Shown here in pieces: positions 53,546-61,840 of a stretch of 64,000 nt of DNA. Position 1 is the stretch's first letter, and each line of letters starts with the position of its first letter. The notes beneath the pieces are model-generated. The model made no database searches, was not told the origin of the DNA, and saw nothing but the letters and a program-made list of their open reading frames with translations. The DNA comes from Lachnospiraceae bacterium OM04-12BH (GTDB lineage: Bacteria > Bacillota > Clostridia > Lachnospirales > Lachnospiraceae). The stretch is taken from contig QULQ01000006.1 of NCBI GenBank assembly GCA_003490145.1, positions 142,901-206,900 on the forward strand, written 5' to 3'. Made by a program: the position numbers and the translations under genes.

Positions 53546-54967
53546 ATGGAGAAAAAGCTGGGGAGTCTGTTCGATGGAATCGGGGGATTTCCATTGGCAG
53601 CAAAAAGAAATGGCATACGGCCTGTGTGGGCGAGTGAGATAGAAAAGTTTCCCATGGCAGTTACCATGTACCGGTTCCCGGAGATGAAACACATGGGAGA
53701 CATTACAAAACTGCATGGGGAAAACCTCCCGGTTGTGGATGTGATAGCCGGGGGTTCGCCATGTCAGGACTTATCCATTGCCGGGAGACGCGCAGGACTT
53801 GCGGGGATGCGTTCCGGTCTCTTTTTAGAGCAGGTACGCATCATAAAAGAAATGCGCAGGCAGGAGGAAAGGAGGAAAAACAGCAGTGGAAGGAGAGCAG
53901 ATGTCCCTGTTCGACCTCGGTATATGGTCTGGGAAAATGTGCCGGGAGCCTTCTCAAGCGGAGAACCAAAAGGAGCAGATTTTAAGAGAGTCCTCGAAGA
54001 AGTCTGTGGTATATCGGAGGAGTCCGTATCTTTACCTGGACCGCCGGATGGGGCATGGACTCCTGCCGGGATTATTCTGGGACAGGAATTCTCTGTTGCT
54101 TGGAGAGTACTGGACGCTCAATTTTGGGGAGTCCCCCAGAGACGCAGAAGAATCTTCCTTGTCGCAGATTTTGGAGGCCACAGTGCCGGAGAGATATTAT
54201 TTGAGTCCGAAAGCGTGTGGAGGCATTATCAGGAGAGCAGGGAACAGAGGGAAAAAGCTGCCGCCGATCTTGGAGGCGGCACTTTTGATGCAGGCACAGG
54301 AGCCGACATCGTGTGTCTGATGGATCAGGGAGGACAGCGGATGGATGTGTACCGGAACCTTATCGGTACACTTCTGGCACACAGTTCAAGCACACCGCCC
54401 ATTATCATGGCGAGCAGTCAGGCAAATGCAGAAATCGGGATCGGATACTGTCCGACCATTACAGCAGCGGCAGGGATGGCAGGCAATAACCAGCCGATCC
54501 TGTTTGACAATCACGGACCGGACACCCGCTACAGCGGACCGGTGAAAGTGGCACAGACCATTACTTCTGCACTGGGGACGGGAGGCAACAATACGCCGCT
54601 TGCTGTTCATGGAGAACCCTACTGCATCGCCGGAAATGTCATCAACCGTCAGGATAAAAACGGGGGAAACGGTTGCGGCTATCAGCAGGGAGTCAGTTAT
54701 ACGCTGACAACAGAGGACAGGCACTGTGTGGCATACACGGATGACCTGCAGAGAAAAAAGCGTGTGAGGAAACTCATACCGCTTGAGTGTGAAAGACTTA
54801 TGGGATTCCCGGACCACTGGACGGACATTCCGGGAGCAAGTGACAGTGTCCGGTACCGGGCATTGGGAAACAGCGTGGCAGTGCCGTGTGTGGAATATAT
54901 CCTCTGTGGCATTGCTTATTTTTTAGAAAGACAGGAGGGAGAACGGGATGTACATATACCCGGATAA
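53546..54967 (+). CDS. DNA cytosine-C5 methyltransferase
   Basis: Motif I GSLFDGIGGFPLAAKRNG (residues 5-22), catalytic motif IV GGSPCQDLSIAG with Cys73, motif VI VWENVPGAF, motif VIII LDAQFWGVPQRRRRIFLVADFGG and motif X RYRALGNSVAVPC are all present in 473 residues. It modifies cytosine in an unknown sequence. It lies in the middle of the VirB-type operon and contains a second gene in another frame (53901-54320). It overlaps the following VirB3-like gene by 20 bp. Confidence 0.93.
   Translation: MEKKLGSLFDGIGGFPLAAKRNGIRPVWASEIEKFPMAVTMYRFPEMKHMGDITKLHGENLPVVDVIAGGSPCQDLSIAGRRAGLAGMRSGLFLEQVRIIKEMRRQEERRKNSSGRRADVPVRPRYMVWENVPGAFSSGEPKGADFKRVLEEVCGISEESVSLPGPPDGAWTPAGIILGQEFSVAWRVLDAQFWGVPQRRRRIFLVADFGGHSAGEILFESESVWRHYQESREQREKAAADLGGGTFDAGTGADIVCLMDQGGQRMDVYRNLIGTLLAHSSSTPPIIMASSQANAEIGIGYCPTITAAAGMAGNNQPILFDNHGPDTRYSGPVKVAQTITSALGTGGNNTPLAVHGEPYCIAGNVINRQDKNGGNGCGYQQGVSYTLTTEDRHCVAYTDDLQRKKRVRKLIPLECERLMGFPDHWTDIPGASDSVRYRALGNSVAVPCVEYILCGIAYFLERQEGERDVHIPG
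53901..54320 (+). CDS. Overlapping gene inside the C5 methyltransferase (+1 frame)
   Basis: An ATG at 53901 with AAGGAG just upstream (53890-53895) opens a 139-codon frame, shifted +1 to the methylase. The product starts MSLFDLGIWSGK and later shows LLGEYWTLNFGESPRD, SSLSQILEATVPERYYLSPKAC and NRGKKLPPILEAALL. Proteins of this kind (MSLFDL...WSGK, LGEY, SxLSQIL, YYLSxKACxGI, RxGKxLP) recur inside cytosine methylase genes of clostridial phages and elements, so this is a conserved overlapping gene and not a chance frame. Function is unknown. Confidence 0.8.
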   Translation: MSLFDLGIWSGKMCREPSQAENQKEQILRESSKKSVVYRRSPYLYLDRRMGHGLLPGLFWDRNSLLLGEYWTLNFGESPRDAEESSLSQILEATVPERYYLSPKACGGIIRRAGNRGKKLPPILEAALLMQAQEPTSCV

Positions 54968-55226
54968 TCTGAAATCGAAAGCGAGCATGTGGCTGTGGGA
55001 GCTAAAAGACCTTGCAGTGACAGGAATCATCGTACTGATATCCGTGTTTGCATTTGCCTATGCAAAACTGTGGTTCCCGATGGTGATAGCAGGTGTATAC
55101 GCATTTTTAACGATACAGGTGGAGGATACCACCATCTTAAAATTTATCCGCTATGCATGTGCGTATTTTTTGGTGGAACAGCAGCATTATGAATGGAGGT
55201 ATACCGCAAATGAAACGGAAGAATGA
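54948..55226 (+). CDS. VirB3-like/PrgI-like small membrane protein
   Basis: The 92-residue protein has two adjacent hydrophobic helices (LAVTGIIVLISVFAFAYA and FPMVIAGVYAFLTIQV) and a charged C-terminus, the plan of VirB3 or PrgI. It comes directly before the VirB4-like genes, where VirB3 normally lies. GGAGGG upstream; overlaps the methylase end by 20 bp. Confidence 0.7.
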   Translation: MYIYPDNLKSKASMWLWELKDLAVTGIIVLISVFAFAYAKLWFPMVIAGVYAFLTIQVEDTTILKFIRYACAYFLVEQQHYEWRYTANETEE

Positions 55227-55782
55227 ACAGTCCACAAGGGAGCTGATGGGGACAAAAGAACTGTCGGATTACAGCATCCGCACCTACCGGAAGGACGAGC
55301 TGGTCTATTTTCTGATCCAGCCGAGCAACCTGTCCGTGTTGTCGGAGGAGAGCCTTTCCGCAAGAATCTATGGACTCATGACGGTATTAAAAGGCATCAC
55401 AGAAATCGAGATGATGTGCTTAAATTCCCGTGAAAATTTTGAGGACAACAAAAGATATTTAAAGAACCGCGCGGAGGAAGAAACCAACCCGACTGTGCGG
55501 AAACTGCTGGAACTGGATGCAGGACACCTTGACCGGATGCAGGTGCAGATGGCAACGGCGAGGGAGTTTTTACTGATTATCCGGCTGAGAAACCAGAAGG
55601 AGAATGAGGTGTTCGCTTACTTAAACCGTATCGAAAAAATGCTGGTGGAACAGGGATTTACATCCAAAAGAGCGGATGAGGAGGACATGAAGAGGATACT
55701 GGCTGTTTACTTTGAACAGAATGTCACAACGGAAAAATTTGAAGAATTTGATGGAGAGAGGTGGATCATTTTAAATGAATAA
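55210..55782 (+). CDS. VirB4-associated protein (possible detached N-domain)
   Basis: From ATG 55210 (ATGGAGGT upstream) the 190-residue protein has no membrane helix and an alpha/beta pattern (YRKDELVYFLIQPSNLSVLSEESLSARIYGLM, MMCLNSRENFEDNKRYLKNR, then a helical hairpin and NEVFAYLNRIEKMLVEQGF). This resembles the N-terminal domain of VirB4/TraC proteins. It overlaps the VirB4-like gene by 8 bp, so the N-domain and motor may be split across two genes. Confidence 0.6.
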   Translation: MKRKNEQSTRELMGTKELSDYSIRTYRKDELVYFLIQPSNLSVLSEESLSARIYGLMTVLKGITEIEMMCLNSRENFEDNKRYLKNRAEEETNPTVRKLLELDAGHLDRMQVQMATAREFLLIIRLRNQKENEVFAYLNRIEKMLVEQGFTSKRADEEDMKRILAVYFEQNVTTEKFEEFDGERWIILNE

Positions 55783-57610
55783 CAACAGAAAGAAAAAAAC
55801 ACAGACACAGACACCGGGGGAAGAGAGGCTTAAGAGTTTCCTTGATATGATCGCACCGTCCGTCATCCAGTTTTACACGGACCATTATATCTGCGGGAAT
55901 ACGTTCCGCAGTGTCTGGGCACTCAGGGAATATCCGACTGCAACGGATGAGCAGGCAATCCTGCGCCATCTTGGGGAAAAGGATGGCGTGACACTGCGTA
56001 TCTATACCAGACAGGTCACACCGGCAGAGGAGAAAAAAATCATCAGCAATGCGGCAAACAAGAACCGCATGAAACAGGGAAATACAGAAAATTTACAGGA
56101 GACAGTCACGGCAGCGAGCAACCTGCAGGATGTGACCAACATCATTGCGACCATGCACCGCAACAGGGAGCCGTTACTTCATACGGCTGTGTATCTGGAG
56201 TTATCCGCAGCGGACATGGATAAGTTAAAGCTGTTGCAGACCGAAGTGTTGACAGAACTCATCCGTTCCAAACTGAACGTGGATAAGCTGCTGCTGCGCC
56301 AGAAACAGGGGTTCTTATGTGTGCATCCGGCTGGCAGGAATGTCTTTTTGGAACAGTTTGAACGTGCGCTTCCGGCTTCGAGTGTGGCGAACCTGTTCCC
56401 GTTCAACTACTCCGGCAAGACCGATAAGAACGGATTTTATATCGGGAGGGATAAATTTGGAAGCAATGTCATTGTAGATTTCAACCAGAGAGCGGATGAC
56501 AAGACCAATGCCAATATCCTCATCCTTGGAAACTCCGGGCAGGGAAAATCCTACCTGTTAAAACTGATACAGACCATCCTGCGGGAGTCCGGGATGAAAG
56601 TTATCTGCCTGGACCCGGAGCATGAATATGTGGATTTGACCGGAAATCTGGGAGGCTGTTTTGTGGACCTGATGAGCGGGGAGTATATCATCAATGTGTT
56701 AGAACCCAAAACATGGGATGAAAACGGCAGCCCGGAAGATACAGAGGCACCCTATGCGTTCCGCTGTTCCTCAAAATTAAGCCAGCATATTTCCTTCTTA
56801 AAAGACTTTTTCCGAAGCTATAAGAATTTTACGGACAGCCAGCTTGATACGATAGAGATCATGTTGGCGAAACTTTATGAGAAGTGGAACATAAGGGACG
56901 ATACGGACTTTGGCAGGCTTACGCCAAAGGATTACCCGGTCCTGTCTGACCTTTACGATCTGATGGAGGAGGAATACAAGCATTATGATGCGAAGAAGAA
57001 ACAACTGTATACCGCAGAGCTTCTGCAGGAAATCTGTCTTGGACTTCACTCCATGTGTAAGGGAGCGGAGTCCAAATTTTTTAACGGACATACGAATATC
57101 ACGGACAGCAGCTTCCTGACGTTCGGTGTCAAGGGACTGCTTCAGGCGAGCAAAAATGTGAAGGATGCCATGCTGTTTAATGTGCTTTCCTACATGTCTA
57201 ATGAACTTCTGACCAACGGGCATACGGCAGCCTGCATCGATGAGTTTTATCTGTTCCTTACCAACCTGACCGCCGTGGAATATATCCGCAACTTTATGAA
57301 ACGTGTGCGTAAAAAGGACAGTGCCGTCATCCTTGCCAGCCAGAATCTGGAGGACTTCAATATCGATGGAATCCGGGAGTACACGAAACCGCTGTTTTCC
57401 ATCCCAACCCATGTATTCCTGTTCAATGCGGGAAACATCGATTCCAGATTTTATATCGATACCTTGCAGCTTGAGCAGAGCGAATACAACCTGATCCGTT
57501 ATCCGCAGAGGGGCGTGTGCCTCTATAAATGCGGCAATGAACGTTACAACCTCATGGTACATGCACCGGAGTACAAGGAGAAACTGTTCGGAAGTGCCGG
57601 AGGACGATAA
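55775..57610 (+). CDS. VirB4-like conjugation ATPase
   Basis: The motor ATPase of conjugative type IV secretion. Walker A GNSGQGKSYLLKLI (about residue 252), CLDPEHEYVDL after it, Walker B TAACIDEFYLFL with Asp489-Glu490, and ILASQNLEDF near residue 525. An N-terminal domain of about 210 residues precedes it (LETVTAASNLQDVTNIIATMHRNREP-like, then LLLRQKQGF). Length 611 is normal. No VirD4/TcpA coupling ATPase is found in the window. Confidence 0.93.
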   Translation: MNNNRKKKTQTQTPGEERLKSFLDMIAPSVIQFYTDHYICGNTFRSVWALREYPTATDEQAILRHLGEKDGVTLRIYTRQVTPAEEKKIISNAANKNRMKQGNTENLQETVTAASNLQDVTNIIATMHRNREPLLHTAVYLELSAADMDKLKLLQTEVLTELIRSKLNVDKLLLRQKQGFLCVHPAGRNVFLEQFERALPASSVANLFPFNYSGKTDKNGFYIGRDKFGSNVIVDFNQRADDKTNANILILGNSGQGKSYLLKLIQTILRESGMKVICLDPEHEYVDLTGNLGGCFVDLMSGEYIINVLEPKTWDENGSPEDTEAPYAFRCSSKLSQHISFLKDFFRSYKNFTDSQLDTIEIMLAKLYEKWNIRDDTDFGRLTPKDYPVLSDLYDLMEEEYKHYDAKKKQLYTAELLQEICLGLHSMCKGAESKFFNGHTNITDSSFLTFGVKGLLQASKNVKDAMLFNVLSYMSNELLTNGHTAACIDEFYLFLTNLTAVEYIRNFMKRVRKKDSAVILASQNLEDFNIDGIREYTKPLFSIPTHVFLFNAGNIDSRFYIDTLQLEQSEYNLIRYPQRGVCLYKCGNERYNLMVHAPEYKEKLFGSAGGR

Positions 57611-57643
57611 GACAGGGGGAAAAGGAAGGAGGGATGCCAGACT

Positions 57644-58663
57644 ATGGACATGAGGGAGCAGAAATTCGGCATTGAGATCGAGATGACAGGTATTACCAGA
57701 CAGCGTGCTGCGGAGGTCATGGCAGCCTATTTTTCCTCTGCGGCCAGCTATGACGGTGGAAGCTATGAAGTGTACAGTGTCAGGGATGCGGCAGGCCGTA
57801 GGTGGAAAGTCATGTATGATTCCAGCATTGAGGCGCAGAAAAAAGGCGGCGGTTATGCGGGGAGTGAGTACAAGGTAGAATTTGTTTCCCCCATCTGTGA
57901 ATATGCGGATATCCCTGTCATACAAGAACTCATCCGGCAGCTCCGGCATGCAGGTGCAGTGGCAGGAAAGAATACAGGCATCCATGTGCATATCAACGCG
58001 GCACCCCATGATGCAAGGACACTGCGGAACATCACCAACATCATGTACAGCAAGGAAGATTTGATCTATAAGGCACTTCAGGTAGATGTAGAGAGGGAGC
58101 ATCGTTACTGCCAGAAGGTGGAAGAGGACTTTTTGCAGGAACTGAACCGGAAGAAACCAAAGAGTCTGGAGGAAGTGAGCAGGATCTGGTACAAGGGGGT
58201 TGATGGAAGGCACAGGCATTACCATGAAAGCCGTTACCACTGTCTGAATCTGCACAGCGTGTTCCAGAAGGGAACGATTGAGTTTCGTCTGTTTAACTCC
58301 ACTACCCATGCAGGAAAAATAAAGGCATATATCCAGCTCTGCCTTGCCATTTCTGCGCAGGCATTGAACCAGAAATGTGCCAGCCGGATCAAGACTGCCA
58401 GCACCAACGAAAAATATACATTCCGTACCTGGCTGTTAAGGCTGGGAATGATCGGGGATGAATTTAAGACGGCGCGGAAGTTTCTTCTGGAAAATCTGGA
58501 GGGCGGCATTGCATGGAAGGACCCGGAACAGGCTGTGAGACAGAAGGAAAGACTGCGTGCGATGAAAGAAAAGAAAGAACTGGAAACCGGACATGCACAG
58601 CAGGCAGACAGCATGGAAGAAGAGGTGCCGGAGGATGCACAGGGAATGAACATGACCATGTAA
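57644..58663 (+). CDS. Amidoligase (COOH-NH2 ligase fold) with Met-rich tail
   Basis: The 339-residue protein has the amidoligase-2 motif set: FGIEIEMTG (residues 8-16), EYKVEFVSP near 80, GIHVHINA near 107 and GTIEFRLFNSTTHAGKI near 206. These enzymes form amide bonds between a carboxyl and an amino group with ATP, often with Glu. The C-terminal 60 residues are charged and end in EEEVPEDAQGMNMTM. It is followed at once by a gamma-glutamylcyclotransferase-like and an NlpC/P60 gene; this set has been described as a recurring module in mobile elements. Confidence 0.88.
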   Translation: MDMREQKFGIEIEMTGITRQRAAEVMAAYFSSAASYDGGSYEVYSVRDAAGRRWKVMYDSSIEAQKKGGGYAGSEYKVEFVSPICEYADIPVIQELIRQLRHAGAVAGKNTGIHVHINAAPHDARTLRNITNIMYSKEDLIYKALQVDVEREHRYCQKVEEDFLQELNRKKPKSLEEVSRIWYKGVDGRHRHYHESRYHCLNLHSVFQKGTIEFRLFNSTTHAGKIKAYIQLCLAISAQALNQKCASRIKTASTNEKYTFRTWLLRLGMIGDEFKTARKFLLENLEGGIAWKDPEQAVRQKERLRAMKEKKELETGHAQQADSMEEEVPEDAQGMNMTM

Positions 58664-58693
58664 AAACAAAACGCAGAGAAAGGAAACAAGAAT

Positions 58694-59203
58694 ATGAACA
58701 TGACAGGAAGAAGATATATTGCATACGGCTCGAACTTAAACCGGGGGCAGATGGCACTGCGCTGCCCCGATGCAAAGGTGGTAGGAACCGGGGAAATCAA
58801 GGACTATGAGCTGTTGTTCCGTGGAAACAGGAACGGGGCGGTAGCCACGGTGGAGCCGAAAAAAGGGGAGAGTGTGCCGGTGTTAATCTGGGAGATCAGT
58901 CCGAGAGATGAGTTTAACCTGGACCGTTATGAGGGATATCCGAGACTGTATGGAAAAGAAATACTGGAAGTGGAGATGGATGGAAAACGGGAGAAAATGA
59001 TGGCATATACCATGACGGAGGGGTATGCCATGGGAGTCCCTTCGGAACACTACCTTGCTACTATCCGCACCGGATATCAGGAGGCGGGATTTGATGAGGA
59101 TGTTCTGATGGCAGGTGTTGAAAAGAGCAGGGAGCGCATGAAACAGGAGATGGAAGCAGAGAGAATGGAGGAAGCATCATGGAGCCAGCAACTGCCGCTC
59201 TGA
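58694..59203 (+). CDS. Gamma-glutamylcyclotransferase-like protein (GGCT/AIG2 fold)
   Basis: The 169-residue protein has the YGSNLNRGQM signature (residues about 11-20), then VPVLIWEISPRDEFNLDRYEGYPRLYGK, typical of the GGCT fold. GGCT enzymes release pyroglutamate from gamma-glutamyl amides, so it would undo or trim the bonds made by the amidoligase upstream. The C-terminal helix extends into a charged tail. It overlaps the NlpC/P60 gene by 25 bp. Confidence 0.88.
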   Translation: MNMTGRRYIAYGSNLNRGQMALRCPDAKVVGTGEIKDYELLFRGNRNGAVATVEPKKGESVPVLIWEISPRDEFNLDRYEGYPRLYGKEILEVEMDGKREKMMAYTMTEGYAMGVPSEHYLATIRTGYQEAGFDEDVLMAGVEKSRERMKQEMEAERMEEASWSQQLPL

Positions 59204-60264
59204 TCGCAAGGGCAGCCATAGCAGCCGGAACCAATAAAAAAGTGTGGACAGGGATTGCCTCTGTACTGGCAGCCCTGTGCCTTCCGGTCATCCTTGCCGT
59301 CATGTGCTACATCAGCATTGCTTCCGGTGGAACAGAACATAACCGGGCGGCAGTGCATCTGGCATTCGATGGAGGGGAAGCACCGGATGGAATGCCTGCG
59401 GATTATCAGGCTTATGTCCGCCAGATGCAGGAAAGTTTTGCGGAGCTGGATGCCATATTAGATGACATTGATGGCATGACAGAAGGGGAACTGTGCGACA
59501 GGTATCTGGTCAAATCCGTTTTTTATTCTCTGTATTTCGGCGCAGACCGGGTACGGCTTGAGACGGATGATTATAAAAAATTTGCAGACTGTTTTGTGGA
59601 TTATGAGGAACGGACACAAAACGCAGAGCAGGAGGACGGGACAGTCACGCTGGAAAAATATACCGTGGCAGTTGCCATTGGGGATAAGACAAAAATCTTC
59701 CAAAAACTTGCATCCGACTATGGAGTTACCGCAACTTATGAACAACAGTCCAATGCAGTCAATGTGTGGTATGTGGCAAAGTATGACACAGCGGCCCCTA
59801 CAGAGGGGGATGAATTTTCCGACTGGAGCGGCTGGAACGGGGCAGGGGATATCCCTGTGTATGATCTGCCGGCCAATGGGAATGGAAGTGATATCGTACA
59901 GCTTGCATTATCAAGACTGGGGCATCCGTACTCGCAGGCACTCCGCGGAACCGGGAATTATGTCGACTGCAGTTACCTGACACTGTGGTGCTACAGACAG
60001 ATAGGAATCTCCCTGCCGGGAACGGCGGCAGAGCAGGGAAGATATATGGTGGAGCATAACCTGACGGTTGCAAAGGAATCACTGCAGCCGGGGGACCTTG
60101 TGTTCTGGAGCCACAAACCAAATGGAAGATACATGAACATCACGCATGTGGGAATCTATGCCGGGGATGGCATGGTCGTGGATGCGTCCTATTCCAAAGG
60201 GAAGGTGGTGTACCGTCCCCTGTTTGACAACGATAAGCAGGTACTGTATGGCAGACCGCAGTAA
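59179..60264 (+). CDS. NlpC/P60 cell-wall hydrolase with N-terminal membrane anchor
   Basis: An N-terminal helix (about residues 30-52, IASVLAALCLPVILAVMCYISIA) anchors the protein; a domain of about 170 residues follows, and the catalytic NlpC/P60 domain occupies residues about 235-361. Cys264 (YVDCSYLT) and His323 (ITHVGIYAG) are visible. Conjugative elements carry such enzymes to open peptidoglycan for the channel. No lysozyme-like (SLT) domain is visible, unlike CwlT. Confidence 0.9.
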   Translation: MEPATAALIARAAIAAGTNKKVWTGIASVLAALCLPVILAVMCYISIASGGTEHNRAAVHLAFDGGEAPDGMPADYQAYVRQMQESFAELDAILDDIDGMTEGELCDRYLVKSVFYSLYFGADRVRLETDDYKKFADCFVDYEERTQNAEQEDGTVTLEKYTVAVAIGDKTKIFQKLASDYGVTATYEQQSNAVNVWYVAKYDTAAPTEGDEFSDWSGWNGAGDIPVYDLPANGNGSDIVQLALSRLGHPYSQALRGTGNYVDCSYLTLWCYRQIGISLPGTAAEQGRYMVEHNLTVAKESLQPGDLVFWSHKPNGRYMNITHVGIYAGDGMVVDASYSKGKVVYRPLFDNDKQVLYGRPQ

Positions 60265-60324
60265 ATTTTTTGATGCCGCAGGCATCTGTTTTCCGCCAGA
60301 AAATAGAAATGAAGGAGGAGCGAT

Positions 60325-60678
60325 ATGGCAGAAAAAGAAATAAAAATCACCTTTGCCGGGGAGAAACTGGAGGCATTAAGTTTCTTTCTGGCAGAGCAGG
60401 GAGGAAAAACCGTGGAGGAGCTGTTGAAGAGCCATCTCGATAAATCTTATGAGAAAAATGTTCCTGCACAGGTCAGAAAATTTGTGGAGAGCAGGATGGA
60501 AACTCCACAGGAGACAGCAAATCAGGAGCAGGAATCCCAGAGAATGGGAGGCACAAGACAGCAGAGGGCATCCGGCAGACGGAGCAGGGAGACACAGAAT
60601 CAGGAAGAGCAGCCGAGAGAGCCGGTGCCGGAAACCGTGGAAGAGACAGCAGAAAATACGATGAGCATGGGAATGTGA
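60325..60678 (+). CDS. DUF6103-like protein 1 with acidic Met-rich tail
   Basis: Residues 5-55 (IKITFAGEKLEALSFFLAEQ, SYEKNVPAQVRKFVESR) form a helical domain shared with the protein at 61841. The rest is disordered, Gln/Arg-rich, then acidic (PETVEETAENT) and ends MSMGM. Function unknown; ATG has AAGGAGG upstream. Confidence 0.7.
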   Translation: MAEKEIKITFAGEKLEALSFFLAEQGGKTVEELLKSHLDKSYEKNVPAQVRKFVESRMETPQETANQEQESQRMGGTRQQRASGRRSRETQNQEEQPREPVPETVEETAENTMSMGM

Positions 60679-60687
60679 GGCGGATAA

Positions 60688-61356
60688 GTGAACGGATATG
60701 AAGAGAAAATAAAAGACTGTCTGTTTCTGGAAGTGTGCAATGCGGCAGGCAGAGAGGAATGGGGCGGACTGGCGCATCAGCAGAAGGAAAACCTCATGCT
60801 GGTATGCCGTCTCAGCGGGCATGAAGAAAAGTTTCAGAGGGACTGCGGACTTGTCACCAGAGAGCAGATGGAGCATTGGGGGATAGAAGAAGAGGTGCTT
60901 TTTCAGGATGCATGGGCAAATATGTTTGCAAAACGTCCGCCGGTCCTTATGGACTTTGAGGATGCCTACGGGCATCACTATGACCAGAATATCCTTTCGA
61001 TGGAGAAAAAACCGGAGAGAATCTGGAGGACGGATGCCGACTTCTATGTCCTTACTAACAACGTGGACCATGGGGCGGTGTACATGATGGACGAGGCAAC
61101 GCTGCAGAAATCAGCAGAAAAGCTGGATGGAAATCTGATCGTCCTTCCGGCATCCATCCACGATGTGTATCTCATGGTGGAGCGGGAAGGTCTTGACATG
61201 GAACGGCTGAGGAATGGGGTATATGGAGCAAACAGGGCGTTCCCGGAGGCAGACTATCTGTCCGATGAGATTTACCGATATGACAGGGATACGCACAGGC
61301 TGTCTGTCATACCGGGGAGCGTGCAGGAAGAGCAGGCAGGAATGGTGCTTTCTTAA
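60688..61356 (+). CDS. DUF5688-like protein
   Basis: From GTG 60688 (TGAGGCGG upstream) it encodes 222 residues: a helical N-terminus, FYVLTNNVDHGAVYMMDEATLQKSAEKL, then LPASIHDVYLMVEREGLDMERLRNGVYG. This matches DUF5688, frequent in Lachnospiraceae elements. The last residues VQEEQAGMVLS are shared with the next gene's product. Confidence 0.7.
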   Translation: MNGYEEKIKDCLFLEVCNAAGREEWGGLAHQQKENLMLVCRLSGHEEKFQRDCGLVTREQMEHWGIEEEVLFQDAWANMFAKRPPVLMDFEDAYGHHYDQNILSMEKKPERIWRTDADFYVLTNNVDHGAVYMMDEATLQKSAEKLDGNLIVLPASIHDVYLMVEREGLDMERLRNGVYGANRAFPEADYLSDEIYRYDRDTHRLSVIPGSVQEEQAGMVLS

Positions 61357-61394
61357 GAGTGTGTTTTTCTGAAAATATTTCAACGGGGAGTTTA
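61324..61394 (+). repeat. Direct repeat, copy A (gene end plus spacer)
   Basis: 71 bp covering the last codons of the DUF5688-like gene, its stop and the spacer. It matches copy B (61752-61823) at about 62 of 72 positions, with one single-base gap. Confidence 0.85.
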
Positions 61395-61409
61395 TGGGAA
61401 GGAGGAACT

Positions 61410-61784
61410 ATGAGAGCAGTATTTTCCAGAAAAGAGCCGAAGATAGAGGCGAAAGAATTCTGTGTGGAAAAGGTTATCATGCTTCCGGCTGGAGAGTATG
61501 AATCTTTTACCAATCATCTGATGCACAAGCATGATTTTATCAGGGAAAATGTGGATTTCATGTATGAAAAAGATGGGGTGCGGCACTGTCTTTTAGTAAC
61601 CGGAGAGGGCATGGAGGAAGGTGTTCTGGTGGAGAGCGAAGGGTCATCTTACGCCAGATACTTTGCCTTTGTGCCATCGGTAAGCGGCATTTTGGAACAG
61701 GAGCAGGCAGTGAAGGAAACACAGACGCTGTCCATGATAAAGGAAAGCGGACAGGAAGAGCAGGCAGGAATGGTACTTTCTTAA
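61410..61784 (+). CDS. DUF6329-like protein
   Basis: ATG 61410 with GGAAGGAGG upstream gives 124 residues: MRAVFSRKEPKIEAKEFCVEKVIMLPAGEY (start), VDFMYEKDGVRHCLLVTGEG in the middle and a C-terminal GQEEQAGMVLS. I recall proteins with this core as DUF6329 in clostridial elements; no function is known. Confidence 0.6.
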   Translation: MRAVFSRKEPKIEAKEFCVEKVIMLPAGEYESFTNHLMHKHDFIRENVDFMYEKDGVRHCLLVTGEGMEEGVLVESEGSSYARYFAFVPSVSGILEQEQAVKETQTLSMIKESGQEEQAGMVLS

Positions 61785-61823
61785 AGGTGTGTTTTTCTGA
61801 AAATGATTTCAACTGAGAGTTTA
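61752..61823 (+). repeat. Direct repeat, copy B (gene end plus spacer)
   Basis: 72 bp covering the last codons of the DUF6329-like gene, its stop and the spacer. It is homologous to copy A at 61324-61394, so the two unrelated genes share an identical C-terminal tail of ten residues and the same following spacer. Confidence 0.85.
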
Positions 61824-61840
61824 AATTTGGAGGTAAAGAG

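Noticed and set aside
56798..58309. 503-codon open frame on the minus strand
   Set aside because: It lies opposite the VirB4-like and amidoligase genes, has no ribosome site, and its translation is rich in His, Phe and Cys with no domain; it is a codon-bias shadow.
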